A DNA stretch of 64,000 bases from positions 1,668,001 through 1,732,000 of the forward strand of contig NZ_CP109811.1 in the NCBI RefSeq assembly GCF_014856545.2, read 5' to 3'. This document shows, in pieces, positions 42,105-52,887 of the stretch. The position numbers and the translations under genes are program-made. This DNA is from Mesobacillus jeotgali (GTDB taxonomy: Bacteria; Bacillota; Bacilli; Bacillales; Cytobacillaceae). Numbering within the stretch: the stretch's first letter is position 1; the number at the start of each line of letters is the position of its first letter. The notes below the pieces were generated by a model. It did no database searches and was not told the origin of the DNA. It was given only the letters and a program-made list of their open reading frames with translations.

Positions 42105-42979
42105 ATGGTCGTCAGTATGACTGGGTTTGGAAGGAGCAGGACTGAATCTGACAGGTTCAGTGTCACAGTCGAGGTCAAAACGGTCAATCACCGTTTTTGT
42201 GAATTCCATATTCGCATGCCCCGGCAGCTCCTGAAAACGGAAGAAAAAATAAAAAAGAAACTCGGCGAACATATAAAAAGAGGGAGAGTCGAAGTATTTG
42301 TAACTTTGGAGGGCCAAGGCATAGTTAGCCGAAGTGTACATATTGACTGGGCAGCCCTGGACGAATTAGTCCATCACATAACTGAAATCAAGAACAGGTA
42401 CAGCATTACGGGGGATATTGAGCTCCGTGACATTGTCAGCAGGCAAGAAATCATCCATATTGAAGAAATAGAAGCTGAAAATGAAGAGCTTGAACTTCTT
42501 GTCCTTTCAGCCGTTGAGGATGCCGGGAGCCAATTGGTCCAAATGCGTATGCTGGAAGGATCAGCACTTGAAAAGGATGTATTGCAGCATATCCAGCAGT
42601 TAAAAGAAAACATCACGAGCGTGAAGAAGCTGGCGCCGAGTGTTGTAGAGCAGTACCGTGAGAGGCTTCAAAAGAAAATGGCTGAATTGACGGATAGCCA
42701 GGCAGATGATGACAGAATCCTTACCGAGGTTGCCTTCTTTGCAGATAAAGCTGATATTAGTGAAGAGATTGCCAGGCTTGAAAGCCATGTAAGTCAATTC
42801 AAAGAAATTTTGAAGGCGAATGAGCTCTTGGCAGGAAATTGGATTTTCTGCTTCAGGAAATGAATCGCGAGGTCAACACAATCGGTTCCAAGGCGAATGA
42901 TTCAAGAATTGCCAGGGAAGTAGTCGAGATGAAAAGCCTCCTGGAAAAGGTTAAGGAGCAAGTGCAAAATATAGAGTAG
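42105..42979 (+). CDS. yloC: YicC-like endoribonuclease family protein YloC (frameshifted)
   Basis: A YicC/YloC family protein; members are endoribonucleases that affect RNA turnover and stress survival. It begins [20 protein letters not shown], keeps [20 protein letters not shown], and has the C-terminal DUF1732 region with [16 protein letters not shown]. The open frame ends at 42863. Adding one C at 42825 (GAGCTC to GAGCCTC) gives [19 protein letters not shown] and a TAG at 42977-42979. From ATG 42105 that makes 291 residues, the length I recall for B. subtilis YloC. ATG 42090 is a possible earlier start; the frame open to 42039 has no better site. Confidence 0.9.
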
Positions 42980-43035
42980 CGTTTAGAAAAGGCTTTAGAA
43001 GGCCAAAATAAATAACTGATGATTGGGGGACCATC

Positions 43036-43299
43036 ATGGCAATCAAGCTTATAAATATAGGCTTCGGCAACATTGTTTCAGCTAACAGGATCATCTCGAT
43101 CGTAAGTCCTGAATCAGCTCCAATAAAACGGATCATCCAGGACGCACGCGACCGTGGATCATTAATAGATGCAACATACGGAAGAAGGACGAGGGCTGTC
43201 ATTGTAATGGACAGCGACCATGTCATTCTCTCTGCGGTACAGCCGGAAACAGTAGCTCACCGCCTGAATGACCGTGATGATATTATTGATGAAGGGTAG
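43036..43299 (+). CDS. remA: Extracellular matrix regulator RemA
   Basis: RemA is an 87-residue DNA-binding protein that activates biofilm matrix and osmoprotection genes in Bacillus. The whole sequence is highly conserved: [29 protein letters not shown] and [23 protein letters not shown]. The start is ATG 43036 behind TTGGGGGA. It lies 9 bases before gmk, the usual yloC-remA-gmk-rpoZ order. Confidence 0.96.
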   Translation: MAIKLINIGFGNIVSANRIISIVSPESAPIKRIIQDARDRGSLIDATYGRRTRAVIVMDSDHVILSAVQPETVAHRLNDRDDIIDEG

Positions 43300-43923
<624 letters not shown>

Positions 43924-44148
43924 ATGCTTAATCCTTCTATTGACTCTTTAATGACAAAAATTGATTCAAAATACTCATTAGTATCGGTTGCAGCTAAACG
44001 CGCACGCAGCATGCAGGTCCATATGGATGCTAAGCTAGATAAGTATGTTTCCCACAAATTCGTTGGCAAGGCACTCGAAGAAATCAACGCAGAAAAGCTT
44101 CATTTCAAGACAGCAGGAAGCCATGAAGAGCTAAATATCAACGAATAA
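43924..44148 (+). CDS. rpoZ: RNA polymerase omega subunit
   Basis: A 74-residue omega subunit that helps assemble beta' into RNA polymerase. It has the [20 protein letters not shown] opening and [12 protein letters not shown], the conserved contact helix. The start is ATG 43924, right after the gmk stop, behind GGAGGTTG in the gmk end. A strong terminator follows. Confidence 0.95.
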   Translation: MLNPSIDSLMTKIDSKYSLVSVAAKRARSMQVHMDAKLDKYVSHKFVGKALEEINAEKLHFKTAGSHEELNINE

Positions 44149-44157
44149 CACCACGAT

Positions 44158-44188
44158 AACAACCTATTTATTGGGTTGTTATTTTTTT
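44158..44188 (+). terminator. Rho-independent terminator after rpoZ
   Basis: AACAACC pairs with GGGTTGTT around TATTTATT and is followed by ATTTTTTT. The 250 bases from here to coaBC hold no gene I can support. Confidence 0.85.
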
Positions 44189-44439
44189 GTTTAGGCCTTA
44201 CTGGCAAATAGGGAGATTCTATAAGCCCAAAAAGAGATTTTTACTTTAAAAAGGTCACATAGAAAAAAGTCTATAAATAAATAAAAAGGGACATAGTCCA
44301 GGTAGCTCATAATGTAAGGCACTACATACCACAGCTACTATATTACAGTAATGACCTTGCCTATTTCATGCTTAATCTGTGAAAAAATGTTATAGTTCAA
44401 TCATAATGATAGTTTGTTGTAAAATGGGGGTTCTCTGAC

Positions 44440-45651
44440 ATGCTGAACGGTAAAAAAATTCTATTGTGTGTGACCGGTGGGATCGCTGTGTATAAGGGTG
44501 CTGCGCTGACGAGCAAGTTGACCCAGGCGGGTGCTGAAGTGAAGGTTATCCTTAGTGATTCTGCAGCTAAATTTGTTACTCCGCTCACTTTTCAGGCATT
44601 GTCTAGAAGTGAAGTTTATACAGATACATTCGATGAGAAAAATCCGGAAAATATCGCCCATATCCATTTAGCAGATTGGGCTGATTTGATTATAATTGCC
44701 CCAGCGACTGCCAATATTATCGGCAAGCTTGCAAATGGGATTGCTGACAATATGATTTCTACGACACTTCTTGCCGCGACTGCACCAGTATGGGTTGCTC
44801 CAGCAATGAATGTACATATGTACCAGCACCCCGCTGTTAAGAAAAACATGGAGACATTAAGAAACTTTGGATATGAATTTATTGAACCCGGAGAAGGGTA
44901 CTTGGCATGTGGATACACAGGCAAGGGCCGTCTTGAGGAGCCTGAGACAATCGTCGAGCTTGCTGGCCAGTTTTTCTCTGATAAGGGCGGGGACCTTTCA
45001 GGACAAACTGTCTTGATTACTGCGGGCCCTACAAGGGAAAAAATCGATCCTGTCCGCTTTCTTACCAACCATTCAACTGGCAAGATGGGGTTCGCAATCG
45101 CAAGGGAAGCTGTGAAAATGGGGGCAAGGGTAATCCTTGTTTCGGGGCCGGTCAACTTGGATCCTCCAGGGGGAGCCGAATTAATTAAAGTGGAAAGTGC
45201 AGAGGAAATGTACCATGCTGCCCTGGCACATTTTGATAAGGCGGATGTCATGATTAGTACCGCGGCCGTAGCGGATTACCGTCCGAAATATACCTATGAA
45301 GAGAAAATGAAGAAAAAAGAAGGCGACCAGGCTCTTGAGCTTGAAAGGACGAAGGATATACTGTTTGAGCTCGGACAAAGGAAAACCGGCCAGGTGATCG
45401 TTGGGTTCGCAGCAGAAACAAATGATGTCGAAATCCATGCTAAGGGCAAGCTTGACAGAAAAAATGCAGACATGATTGTGGCGAATAACGTCAAACAGCA
45501 AGGCGCAGGCTTTGGTGCTGACACAAATATTGTCACCATTTACAAAAAGGATGGTACGTCCGTCGAGCTGCCTTTGATGTCTAAATCAGATGTAGCCCGA
45601 AAGATTCTTGCCGAAGTCGTTCACTGTTTTAAAAAGGATGAAAGCTTATGA
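44440..45651 (+). CDS. coaBC: Bifunctional phosphopantothenoylcysteine decarboxylase / phosphopantothenate--cysteine ligase
   Basis: This enzyme performs two steps of coenzyme A synthesis. The N-terminal FMN flavoprotein domain (CoaC, about 1-180) has VTGGIAVYKGAAL, the His motif HIHLADWADL, the APAMNVHMY signature, and the flap Cys in LACGYTGKGRL. The C-terminal CoaB domain (about 185-400) has ITAGPTREKIDPVRFLTNHSTGKMG and the KKK Lys-rich CTP site near residue 289. It has 403 residues. Start is ATG 44440 behind AAAATGGGGG. The stop overlaps priA by four bases. Confidence 0.97.
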   Translation: MLNGKKILLCVTGGIAVYKGAALTSKLTQAGAEVKVILSDSAAKFVTPLTFQALSRSEVYTDTFDEKNPENIAHIHLADWADLIIIAPATANIIGKLANGIADNMISTTLLAATAPVWVAPAMNVHMYQHPAVKKNMETLRNFGYEFIEPGEGYLACGYTGKGRLEEPETIVELAGQFFSDKGGDLSGQTVLITAGPTREKIDPVRFLTNHSTGKMGFAIAREAVKMGARVILVSGPVNLDPPGGAELIKVESAEEMYHAALAHFDKADVMISTAAVADYRPKYTYEEKMKKKEGDQALELERTKDILFELGQRKTGQVIVGFAAETNDVEIHAKGKLDRKNADMIVANNVKQQGAGFGADTNIVTIYKKDGTSVELPLMSKSDVARKILAEVVHCFKKDESL

Positions 45652-48062
45652 ATATAGCAAGCGTTATTGTCGATGTGCCTGCAAAGCAAACTGACAAAAC
45701 CTTTGACTATAAAATACCTGAAAAATTCAAAGATGTGATCAAGCCTGGGACAAGGGTCATCGTACCGTTTGGTCCGAGAAAAATCCAGGGATTTGTCAGG
45801 GACCTTAAGAAAGAGTCCAGCTTCTCTAAGCTGCGCTCAATCATCGAACCACTTGATTTGACACCCGTACTGAATGAGGAACTTCTCGACCTCGGTGACT
45901 GGCTGACTGAACATACTCTAAGCTATAAAATCTCCTCCTATCAGGCAATGCTTCCAGCAGCGTTGAAGGCTAAATATGAAAAGAAAATTGTGCTTGCAAA
46001 AGGGACAGATATAACGGATCTGCCTGGAAATTTACTAGAGTTGTTCAAGGAAAATAGTGAAATCAACTGGGAGGATGCCGTTACTAAGGGTCTTGTACAG
46101 CAACTGCAAAAAGAGGCGTCGTCTGGCAGAGTAGAGGTAGTTTACCAGGTGAAGGACAGAGTGCGCAAAAAGCTGCTCAAGCATGTTTCACCAGCCGTTG
46201 AGCCTGTTCAGCTCAGGGAGGTAAGGGACAAACTATCATCACAGGCGTCAGGGCAGAAATCCGTGTTAGATTTCTTTCTGGAAAATCCAGAACCTGTGGA
46301 ACAGAGGCTGATACTCTCCACTCTTGGAATCTCCCAGGCATCAATACAGTCACTGGTAAAGAAAGGTATGCTGAAAGTAGAAGAGCTGGAGGTTTACAGG
46401 GACCCATATTCAGAACGGGAATTTGAACGTAAAATGGCCCTCGAACTGACAGTTGAACAAGAAAAAGCGATTAGCCCCATCCTTTCTGCAATTGAAAAGG
46501 ACTTGCATGAAGTCTTTCTATTATATGGTGTGACAGGCAGCGGCAAGACTGAAATTTATTTGCAGTCCATTCAGGAGGTATTGATTAAAGGCAAGGAAGC
46601 GATTGTGCTTGTGCCGGAAATTTCATTGACGCCGCAAATGGTCACGCGCTTCAAGGAGCGGTTTGGTGATTTGGTGGCTGTCATGCATAGCGGTCTATCT
46701 GCGGGTGAGAAGTATGATGAATGGCGGAAAATCCAGCGCAAGGAAGTAAAAGTGGTGGTAGGAGCGAGATCGGCGATTTTTGCTCCATTCGAGAACATCG
46801 GTATCATTATCATCGATGAAGAGCATGAAACGAGCTATAAGCAAGAAGAGAATCCAAGGTACCATGCAAGGGACGTGGCGATCCAGAGGGCTAAGACAAA
46901 TGCTTGTCCAGTTGTCCTCGGCAGCGCGACTCCCTCACTTGAATCATTTGCCCGTGCGCAAAAAGGAAGGTATACTTTGCTCTCTCTCCCCAAGCGGATG
47001 AATAATCAGGCGCTGCCAACCGTTGAGATCGTCGATATGCGAGAGGAATTGCGAACAGGAAACCGCTCGATGTTTTCGGTAAAGCTTTTTGAAAAGATAA
47101 AAGACAGGCTTGAGAAAAAAGAGCAGACCGTCCTGTTTTTAAATAAACGCGGTCATTCGTCGTTTGTGATGTGCCGTGATTGCGGTTATGTCATGAACTG
47201 TCCGCATTGCGATATCACGCTGACATACCACCGATATAATGAGCAGATGAAATGCCATTATTGCGGTTACGAAGACAGGGTGCCGACCATTTGCCCTGAA
47301 TGCAATAGTGAGCATATCCGCTATTTCGGCACCGGAACACAAAAGGTTGAGGAAGAGCTGTTAAAATTGATTCCTGAGGCAAGGATCATCAGGATGGATG
47401 TGGATACAACTGGCAGGAAAGGCTCACATGAAAAGCTGCTCACGGCATTTCAAGAGGGCCAGGCGGATATTTTACTCGGAACCCAAATGATTGCGAAAGG
47501 GCTGGATTTTCCAAACATTACATTAGTAGGTGTCCTTTCAGCAGACACCATGCTGAACCTGCCCGATTTCCGGTCTTCTGAAAAGACCTTCCAGCTTTTG
47601 ACGCAAGTAAGCGGGAGGGCTGGAAGGCACAAGCTTCCCGGAGAGGTAGTAATCCAGACTTATACACCCGAGCATTACAGTGTTGAGCTTGCCGGGACGC
47701 AGGACTATGACAGGTTTTACCAGCAAGAGATGCTGATGCGGAAGGTTCACCAGTACCCGCCGTTTTACTATCTTTCCCTTGTAACTGTCAGCCATCAAGA
47801 ATTGATGAAAGTAGTGTCAGTTACGGAAAAAGTTGCGAAATTCATCTCTTCGAGGCTGTCGAATGAAGCCGTTGTACTGGGTCCTGTAGCATCACCAATA
47901 CCGCGGATCAACGATAGATATCGCTATCAATGTCTGATAAAATACAAAAAGGAACCAGAATTGAAGAATGCCCTAAAAACAATACTTGATCATTATCAGC
48001 AGGAAACAGGGACAGGGGGTTTGCAGATTTCTGTCGACTTAAACCCCTATATTTTGATGTAA
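45648..48062 (+). CDS. priA: Primosomal replication restart helicase PriA
   Basis: A 3'-5' DEXH helicase that reloads the replisome at stalled forks. The 804 residues have an N-terminal 3'BD and winged helix, the Walker A YGVTGSGKTEIY near residue 294, DEEH box IIIDEEHETSYKQ, a zinc region with CRDCGYVMNCPHC and CHYCGYEDRVPTICPEC, and helicase motifs GTGTQKVEEEL and QVSGRAGRHKLPG. ATG 45648 overlaps the coaBC stop. It ends 190 bases before def, a gap that holds no gene. Confidence 0.97.
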   Translation: MNIASVIVDVPAKQTDKTFDYKIPEKFKDVIKPGTRVIVPFGPRKIQGFVRDLKKESSFSKLRSIIEPLDLTPVLNEELLDLGDWLTEHTLSYKISSYQAMLPAALKAKYEKKIVLAKGTDITDLPGNLLELFKENSEINWEDAVTKGLVQQLQKEASSGRVEVVYQVKDRVRKKLLKHVSPAVEPVQLREVRDKLSSQASGQKSVLDFFLENPEPVEQRLILSTLGISQASIQSLVKKGMLKVEELEVYRDPYSEREFERKMALELTVEQEKAISPILSAIEKDLHEVFLLYGVTGSGKTEIYLQSIQEVLIKGKEAIVLVPEISLTPQMVTRFKERFGDLVAVMHSGLSAGEKYDEWRKIQRKEVKVVVGARSAIFAPFENIGIIIIDEEHETSYKQEENPRYHARDVAIQRAKTNACPVVLGSATPSLESFARAQKGRYTLLSLPKRMNNQALPTVEIVDMREELRTGNRSMFSVKLFEKIKDRLEKKEQTVLFLNKRGHSSFVMCRDCGYVMNCPHCDITLTYHRYNEQMKCHYCGYEDRVPTICPECNSEHIRYFGTGTQKVEEELLKLIPEARIIRMDVDTTGRKGSHEKLLTAFQEGQADILLGTQMIAKGLDFPNITLVGVLSADTMLNLPDFRSSEKTFQLLTQVSGRAGRHKLPGEVVIQTYTPEHYSVELAGTQDYDRFYQQEMLMRKVHQYPPFYYLSLVTVSHQELMKVVSVTEKVAKFISSRLSNEAVVLGPVASPIPRINDRYRYQCLIKYKKEPELKNALKTILDHYQQETGTGGLQISVDLNPYILM

Positions 48063-48254
48063 TGATTCCTTTTAAACAGGTTTTTTTCGAATGAAGTATA
48101 CAAAGCAGGCCCGTATCCAGTTGTCGGAGAAACTACGCAATGTGAGGCTTTAAAGCAACAACGTTTACGAAACCTGTTTTCAGGAAAGTTTATGAAAAAA
48201 GATGATTGAACAAGCTAATACTACTATTTAAATGGATTTATTGGAGGATTTATT

Positions 48255-48740
48255 TTGGCAGTAAGAAAAATAGTAAATTATCCAGCGGAGATTTTGGAGC
48301 AGGAATGCGAAAAGGTCACAGTTTTCGACAAAAAACTGGCAAAGCTGCTGGATGACATGTATGATACAATGATTGAATTTGATGGCGTCGGCCTGGCCGC
48401 TCCTCAAATAGATATAAAGAAACAAATTGCGATTGTCGATATCGATGATGAGCACGGTACGATTGAATTGATCAATCCTGTTATCCTGGAAACCAGCGGT
48501 GAGCAAACAGGACCTGAAGGGTGCTTGAGTTTCCCGGGATTATATGGTGAGGTCACACGCCCGAATTATGTAAAGGTTAAGGCCCAGAACCGCAAAGGGA
48601 AAAGCTATGAACTAGAAGCAGAGGAGTTTTTAGCGAGAGCAATCCTCCATGAGATTGACCATTTACACGGAGTGCTATTCACCACCAAGGTGTCAAGATA
48701 TATCGAAGAAGCTGAGTTAGAGGAGTTGAACCTGGAATGA
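48255..48740 (+). CDS. def: Peptide deformylase
   Basis: Def removes the N-formyl group from new proteins, with Fe2+ or Zn2+. The 161 residues carry all three metal motifs: GVGLAAPQI near residue 43, EGCLSFPG near residue 90, and HEIDHLHG near residue 131. The start is TTG 48255, placed 8 nt after TTGGAGG. It overlaps fmt by four bases. Deformylase next to the formyltransferase is the common arrangement. Confidence 0.96.
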   Translation: MAVRKIVNYPAEILEQECEKVTVFDKKLAKLLDDMYDTMIEFDGVGLAAPQIDIKKQIAIVDIDDEHGTIELINPVILETSGEQTGPEGCLSFPGLYGEVTRPNYVKVKAQNRKGKSYELEAEEFLARAILHEIDHLHGVLFTTKVSRYIEEAELEELNLE

Positions 48741-49690
48741 CAAGAATCGTATTTATGGGGACTCCGGATTTTTCTGTCCCGGTTTTGAGAAGATTGGTCG
48801 ATGAAGGCTATGATGTAGTAGGAGTGGTTACCCAGCCTGACCGCCCAGTTGGAAGAAAACGGGTCATGACTCCGCCTCCTGTAAAAGCAGAAGCGCTGAA
48901 ACATGGCATTACGGTTTATCAGCCGGAGAAAATCCGCCAGCAGGATGAACTCGATAAAATTTTGGCCCTTGAACCAGAATTAATTGTCACAGCTGCGTTT
49001 GGACAGATCTTGCCAAACAAACTCCTTGAGGCACCAAAGTTTGGCTGCATAAATGTTCATGCATCCCTTTTGCCAGAGCTGCGCGGTGGAGCGCCAATTC
49101 ACTACGCCATCATCCGCGGCAAAGAAAAAACAGGTATAACGATTATGTATATGGTTGAAAAATTGGACGCTGGTGATATCCTGACACAAGTGGAAGTCCC
49201 GATTACCGAAACAGATACTGTTGGAACACTGCATGATAAAATGAGCTCAGCTGGTGCTGAACTTTTATCAGAAACGATTCCCAAGCTGTTAAAAGGGGAG
49301 ATTACTCCTGTTCCGCAAAACGATGAAGATGCCACATTCGCGTGGAATATCAAGCGCGAACAGGAAAAGATCGATTGGAACAGAGATGGCGCAGAGATAT
49401 ATAACCATATCCGCGGCATGAATCCCTGGCCCGTTGCCTATACGACTATGGATGGATCGGTCATGAAGGTATGGAGCGCCGAAAAGGCAACTTATACAGG
49501 AAACGACCAGCCCGGTATGATTGTAAAAGTTGAAGAGGATGGTTTTGTTGTTGCCACTGGTGATGAAACCGCAATAAAAATCACAGAGCTTCAGCCAGCA
49601 GGCAAGAAAAAAATGGATGCCAAGCAGTTCTTGCTGGGGGCAGGATCCAACTTACAGCCAGGCGTTAAGTTAGGAGACAACAATGAGTAA
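48737..49690 (+). CDS. fmt: Methionyl-tRNA formyltransferase
   Basis: Fmt formylates Met-tRNAi using 10-formyl-THF. The 317 residues have the Rossmann start [17 protein letters not shown], the catalytic [20 protein letters not shown] with its Asn-His pair near residue 108, and the loop [13 protein letters not shown]-terminal OB-like domain (about 205-315) starts with [17 protein letters not shown] 48737 overlaps the def stop. The end overlaps rsmB by 8 bases. Confidence 0.97.
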   Translation: MTRIVFMGTPDFSVPVLRRLVDEGYDVVGVVTQPDRPVGRKRVMTPPPVKAEALKHGITVYQPEKIRQQDELDKILALEPELIVTAAFGQILPNKLLEAPKFGCINVHASLLPELRGGAPIHYAIIRGKEKTGITIMYMVEKLDAGDILTQVEVPITETDTVGTLHDKMSSAGAELLSETIPKLLKGEITPVPQNDEDATFAWNIKREQEKIDWNRDGAEIYNHIRGMNPWPVAYTTMDGSVMKVWSAEKATYTGNDQPGMIVKVEEDGFVVATGDETAIKITELQPAGKKKMDAKQFLLGAGSNLQPGVKLGDNNE

Positions 49691-51032
49691 AAAGAAAAAT
49701 GTCAGGGATACAGCATTGCAGCTCCTTGAAACTATAGAAAAGAACCAAGCCTACAGCAATCTGCTCTTGAACAGTGCGATTGATAAAAATGAAATCAACC
49801 CGATTGACGTAGGCTTGCTGACAGAATTGGTATATGGCACGCTTCAGCGAAAAATGACTCTCGACTTTTACCTTAAGCCATTTATCGAGAAGAATAAAAA
49901 GCTTCAAAGCTGGGTCATCAATCTGCTGCGTATGACACTCTACCAGATGGTCTACTTGGATAAAATCCCGGAAAGAGCGGCTATATTTGAAGCAGTGGAA
50001 ATTGCAAAACGCAGGGGACATAAAGGGATTGCCAGTCTAGTAAATGGTGTGTTGAGGAGCATTCAGAGAAATGGATTGCCTTCACTTGATACCATCACAG
50101 ATCCTGCTGAAAGAATTTCGATCGAGACCAGCCATCCATTGTGGCTCGTAAAAAGGTGGGTCAACCAATTCGGTGTCGAAAAGACACAGGAAATGTGTGA
50201 AGTAAATTTAACTGCTCCGCTCCAGACAGGCAGGGTCAACTTGACGAGAATCTCCCGGGATGAGTGCCTTGACCTGCTTGAGGAAGAAGGATTTGAAGTA
50301 GAACCGAGTCCCATTCTGCCAGAAGCAGTAAAGTGTCTCAGGGGCAATCTTGCTTCATCCAAAGCTTTCAAATATGGTTTATTAACCATCCAGGATGAAA
50401 GCTCCATGCTCGTTGCCCACGCACTGGGCATTAAAGAAGAAGAGGTTATTCTTGATGCATGTGCAGCTCCGGGAGGGAAAACTACTCATATCGCCGAAAA
50501 GCTCGGCAATAGCGGGAAAGTGATTTCCCTTGACCTACATGAACACAAGGTGAAGCTAATCTCCGAGAATGCAGAGCGCCTGGGCCTCGAAAATATTGAT
50601 GCCCAAAAAATGGATAGCCGCCAGGCTTCGGCTCAATTTGAAAAAGAATCAATTGATCGGGTATTACTGGATGCTCCCTGCTCCGGACTCGGAGTAATGA
50701 GACGAAAGCCGGATATGAAGTATACTAAGAAGGAACAGGATTTATCACAGTTGAAAACGATCCAATTGAGCCTGCTCGAATCAGTCGCCCCGCTTTTAAA
50801 AGCTGGAGGGACACTTGTATATAGTACATGCACGGTTGACCGTGAGGAAAACCAGGAAGTAATCGAAAAATTTTTACACGACCATCCCGAATTCGAAGGA
50901 GATCCCTCATTTGCAGAAAGAATGCCAGAGGCAATCAAACCATTGATTAATGGTTATGATGTGCAGATTCTTCCGCAGGATTTTGGCTCTGATGGGTTTT
51001 ATATTGCTTGTTTAAGAAAGAAGGTGGAATAA
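49683..51032 (+). CDS. rsmB: 16S rRNA (cytosine-967-C5)-methyltransferase RsmB
   Basis: The 449-residue protein has an N-terminal NusB-like RNA-binding domain (about 1-135, [15 protein letters not shown]) and a C-terminal SAM-dependent methyltransferase. The latter has [18 protein letters not shown] near residue 258, the conserved [15 protein letters not shown], and the catalytic-Cys motif [17 protein letters not shown] near residue 377. ATG 49683 lies inside fmt behind TTAGGAG. rlmN starts 2 bases after the stop. Confidence 0.96.
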   Translation: MSKKKNVRDTALQLLETIEKNQAYSNLLLNSAIDKNEINPIDVGLLTELVYGTLQRKMTLDFYLKPFIEKNKKLQSWVINLLRMTLYQMVYLDKIPERAAIFEAVEIAKRRGHKGIASLVNGVLRSIQRNGLPSLDTITDPAERISIETSHPLWLVKRWVNQFGVEKTQEMCEVNLTAPLQTGRVNLTRISRDECLDLLEEEGFEVEPSPILPEAVKCLRGNLASSKAFKYGLLTIQDESSMLVAHALGIKEEEVILDACAAPGGKTTHIAEKLGNSGKVISLDLHEHKVKLISENAERLGLENIDAQKMDSRQASAQFEKESIDRVLLDAPCSGLGVMRRKPDMKYTKKEQDLSQLKTIQLSLLESVAPLLKAGGTLVYSTCTVDREENQEVIEKFLHDHPEFEGDPSFAERMPEAIKPLINGYDVQILPQDFGSDGFYIACLRKKVE

Positions 51033-51033
51033 C

Positions 51034-52125
51034 ATGGAACAAGAAAAAGCAACAAGGAATGCAGCAACAGAGGATACAGGAAAAAAGTCCATTTATTCAC
51101 TTCAGCTTGATGAACTGAAGGACTGGCTGAAGGAACAGGGAGAAAAACCTTTCCGGGCAGAGCAAGTATTTGACTGGCTTTACAAAAAAAGAGCAGTTTC
51201 TTTCGAGGATATGTCCAACCTCTCAAAAACTTTAAGGGACAAGCTAGAAGAGCATTTCGTATTGACAACACTCGATACAATTATTCAGCAGACATCATCA
51301 GATGGAACGATCAAGTTCTTATTCGAAATGCATGATGGCAAGTCCATTGAAACCGTACTTATGAGGCATGAGTATGGAAATTCTGTCTGTGTAACTACAC
51401 AGGTTGGCTGCAGGATCGGCTGTACTTTTTGCGCATCTACACTTGGCGGTTTAAAGAGGAACCTGGAAGCAGGAGAAATCGTTGCCCAGGTCGTAAAAGT
51501 ACAACAGGCACTTGATGAGACAGACGAGAGAGTAAGTTCAATCGTCATCATGGGAATCGGCGAACCGTTTGATAACTATGACAATATGCTCTCTTTCCTG
51601 AAGATCGTCAACCATGAAAAAGGCTTGAATATCGGCGCGCGTCATATTACGGTATCAACAAGCGGAATCATCCCGAAAATTTATCAGTTTGCTGATGAGA
51701 ATATGCAAATCAACTTTGCGATTTCGCTGCACGCTCCGAATAGCGAACTGCGCAGCAGGCTGATGCCGATCAACCGTGCATATAAGCTTCCTGACCTGAT
51801 GGATTCAGTCCGCTATTATGTGAACAAGACAGGACGGCGAATCAGCTTTGAGTATGGTCTTTTTGGCGGAGTGAATGACCAGGTTGAGCATGCGGAGGAA
51901 CTGGCACAACTGGTTAAGGGTATTAAGTGCCATATAAATCTTATTCCCGTCAACTATGTACCTGAGCGTGATTACGTAAGGACACCAAAGAGCCAGATCT
52001 TCAAGTTCGAACGGACACTTCGCGACCGCGGAGTGAATGTGACAATCAGAAGAGAACAAGGGCATGACATTGAAGCAGCTTGCGGACAACTTCGGGCGAA
52101 AGAAAGAAAAGAAGAGACGAGGTGA
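51034..52125 (+). CDS. rlmN: Dual-specificity 23S rRNA/tRNA adenine-C2 methyltransferase RlmN
   Basis: A radical SAM enzyme that methylates A2503 of 23S rRNA and A37 of some tRNAs. The 363 residues show [19 protein letters not shown], the CxxxCxxC cluster motif [16 protein letters not shown] near residue 127, [11 protein letters not shown], the [20 protein letters not shown] segment, and the catalytic C-terminal Cys in EAACGQL near residue 352. The start is ATG 51034 behind AAGGTGG. prpC follows after 4 bases. Confidence 0.96.
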   Translation: MEQEKATRNAATEDTGKKSIYSLQLDELKDWLKEQGEKPFRAEQVFDWLYKKRAVSFEDMSNLSKTLRDKLEEHFVLTTLDTIIQQTSSDGTIKFLFEMHDGKSIETVLMRHEYGNSVCVTTQVGCRIGCTFCASTLGGLKRNLEAGEIVAQVVKVQQALDETDERVSSIVIMGIGEPFDNYDNMLSFLKIVNHEKGLNIGARHITVSTSGIIPKIYQFADENMQINFAISLHAPNSELRSRLMPINRAYKLPDLMDSVRYYVNKTGRRISFEYGLFGGVNDQVEHAEELAQLVKGIKCHINLIPVNYVPERDYVRTPKSQIFKFERTLRDRGVNVTIRREQGHDIEAACGQLRAKERKEETR

Positions 52126-52129
52126 CAAA

Positions 52130-52882
52130 ATGAAGGCTGTTTTCATGACAGACAGGGGAAAAGTCCGCCTGCATAATGAAGACAATGGCGGCATTTTTGT
52201 AAACTCTCACGGCCAGCGCCTTGCCATCGTAGCAGATGGCATGGGCGGCCACCGTGCGGGTGATGTTGCCAGTGAAATGACGATCAAGCATTTGAAGGAT
52301 CTATGGGATAGTTCAACAGAGATACATACAGCAGAAGAAGCAGAAAAATGGATGGAAGAAGCTGTCTTGCAAGTCAATAAAGATATATTCGAGCATTCCT
52401 TGAAAAACACAGAATGTGAAGGAATGGGAACAACCATCGTGGCGGCCATTTGTACGAACCTGTTCGCGACCATCGTTAATATAGGTGACAGCCGATGTTA
52501 CTTATTGAACGAGACGGGATTCAAACAATTGACGGAGGATCACTCTCTTGTTAACGAGCTGGTTCGATCTGGACAGATTTCAAGGGAAGATGCAGAGCAC
52601 CACCCGAGAAAAAATGTCCTTTTAAGAGCGCTCGGGACTGAAGAGTCGGTCGAGATGGATGTGAAAACAATCATCTTTGAAGAGGAAGATGCGCTTCTCC
52701 TTTGTTCCGATGGACTTTCCAATAAAGTAAGCCAGGAAGAAATGGAAAGCATCATTAGAAATAGCGGTATGTCCCTTGAAGATAAGGCGGCAGAATTTAT
52801 CAAAAGGGCAAACCAATACGGCGGCGAAGATAATATTACTCTTGCTATCGTCGAATACCAGGAATTCAACGAGGGCAGGTGA
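52130..52882 (+). CDS. prpC: PP2C-type protein phosphatase PrpC (Stp)
   Basis: PrpC removes phosphates placed by PrkC, which is encoded next. The 250 residues have the PP2C metal motifs: TDRGKVRLHNEDN near residue 7, VADGMGGHRAGDVAS near residue 36, GTTIVAA, NIGDSRCYL, LCSDGLSNKV, and EDNITLAIVEY at the end. ATG 52130 is set by GACGAGGTGA; the frame open from 52064 lies within rlmN. Confidence 0.96.
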   Translation: MKAVFMTDRGKVRLHNEDNGGIFVNSHGQRLAIVADGMGGHRAGDVASEMTIKHLKDLWDSSTEIHTAEEAEKWMEEAVLQVNKDIFEHSLKNTECEGMGTTIVAAICTNLFATIVNIGDSRCYLLNETGFKQLTEDHSLVNELVRSGQISREDAEHHPRKNVLLRALGTEESVEMDVKTIIFEEEDALLLCSDGLSNKVSQEEMESIIRNSGMSLEDKAAEFIKRANQYGGEDNITLAIVEYQEFNEGR

Positions 52883-52887
52883 AGAAT

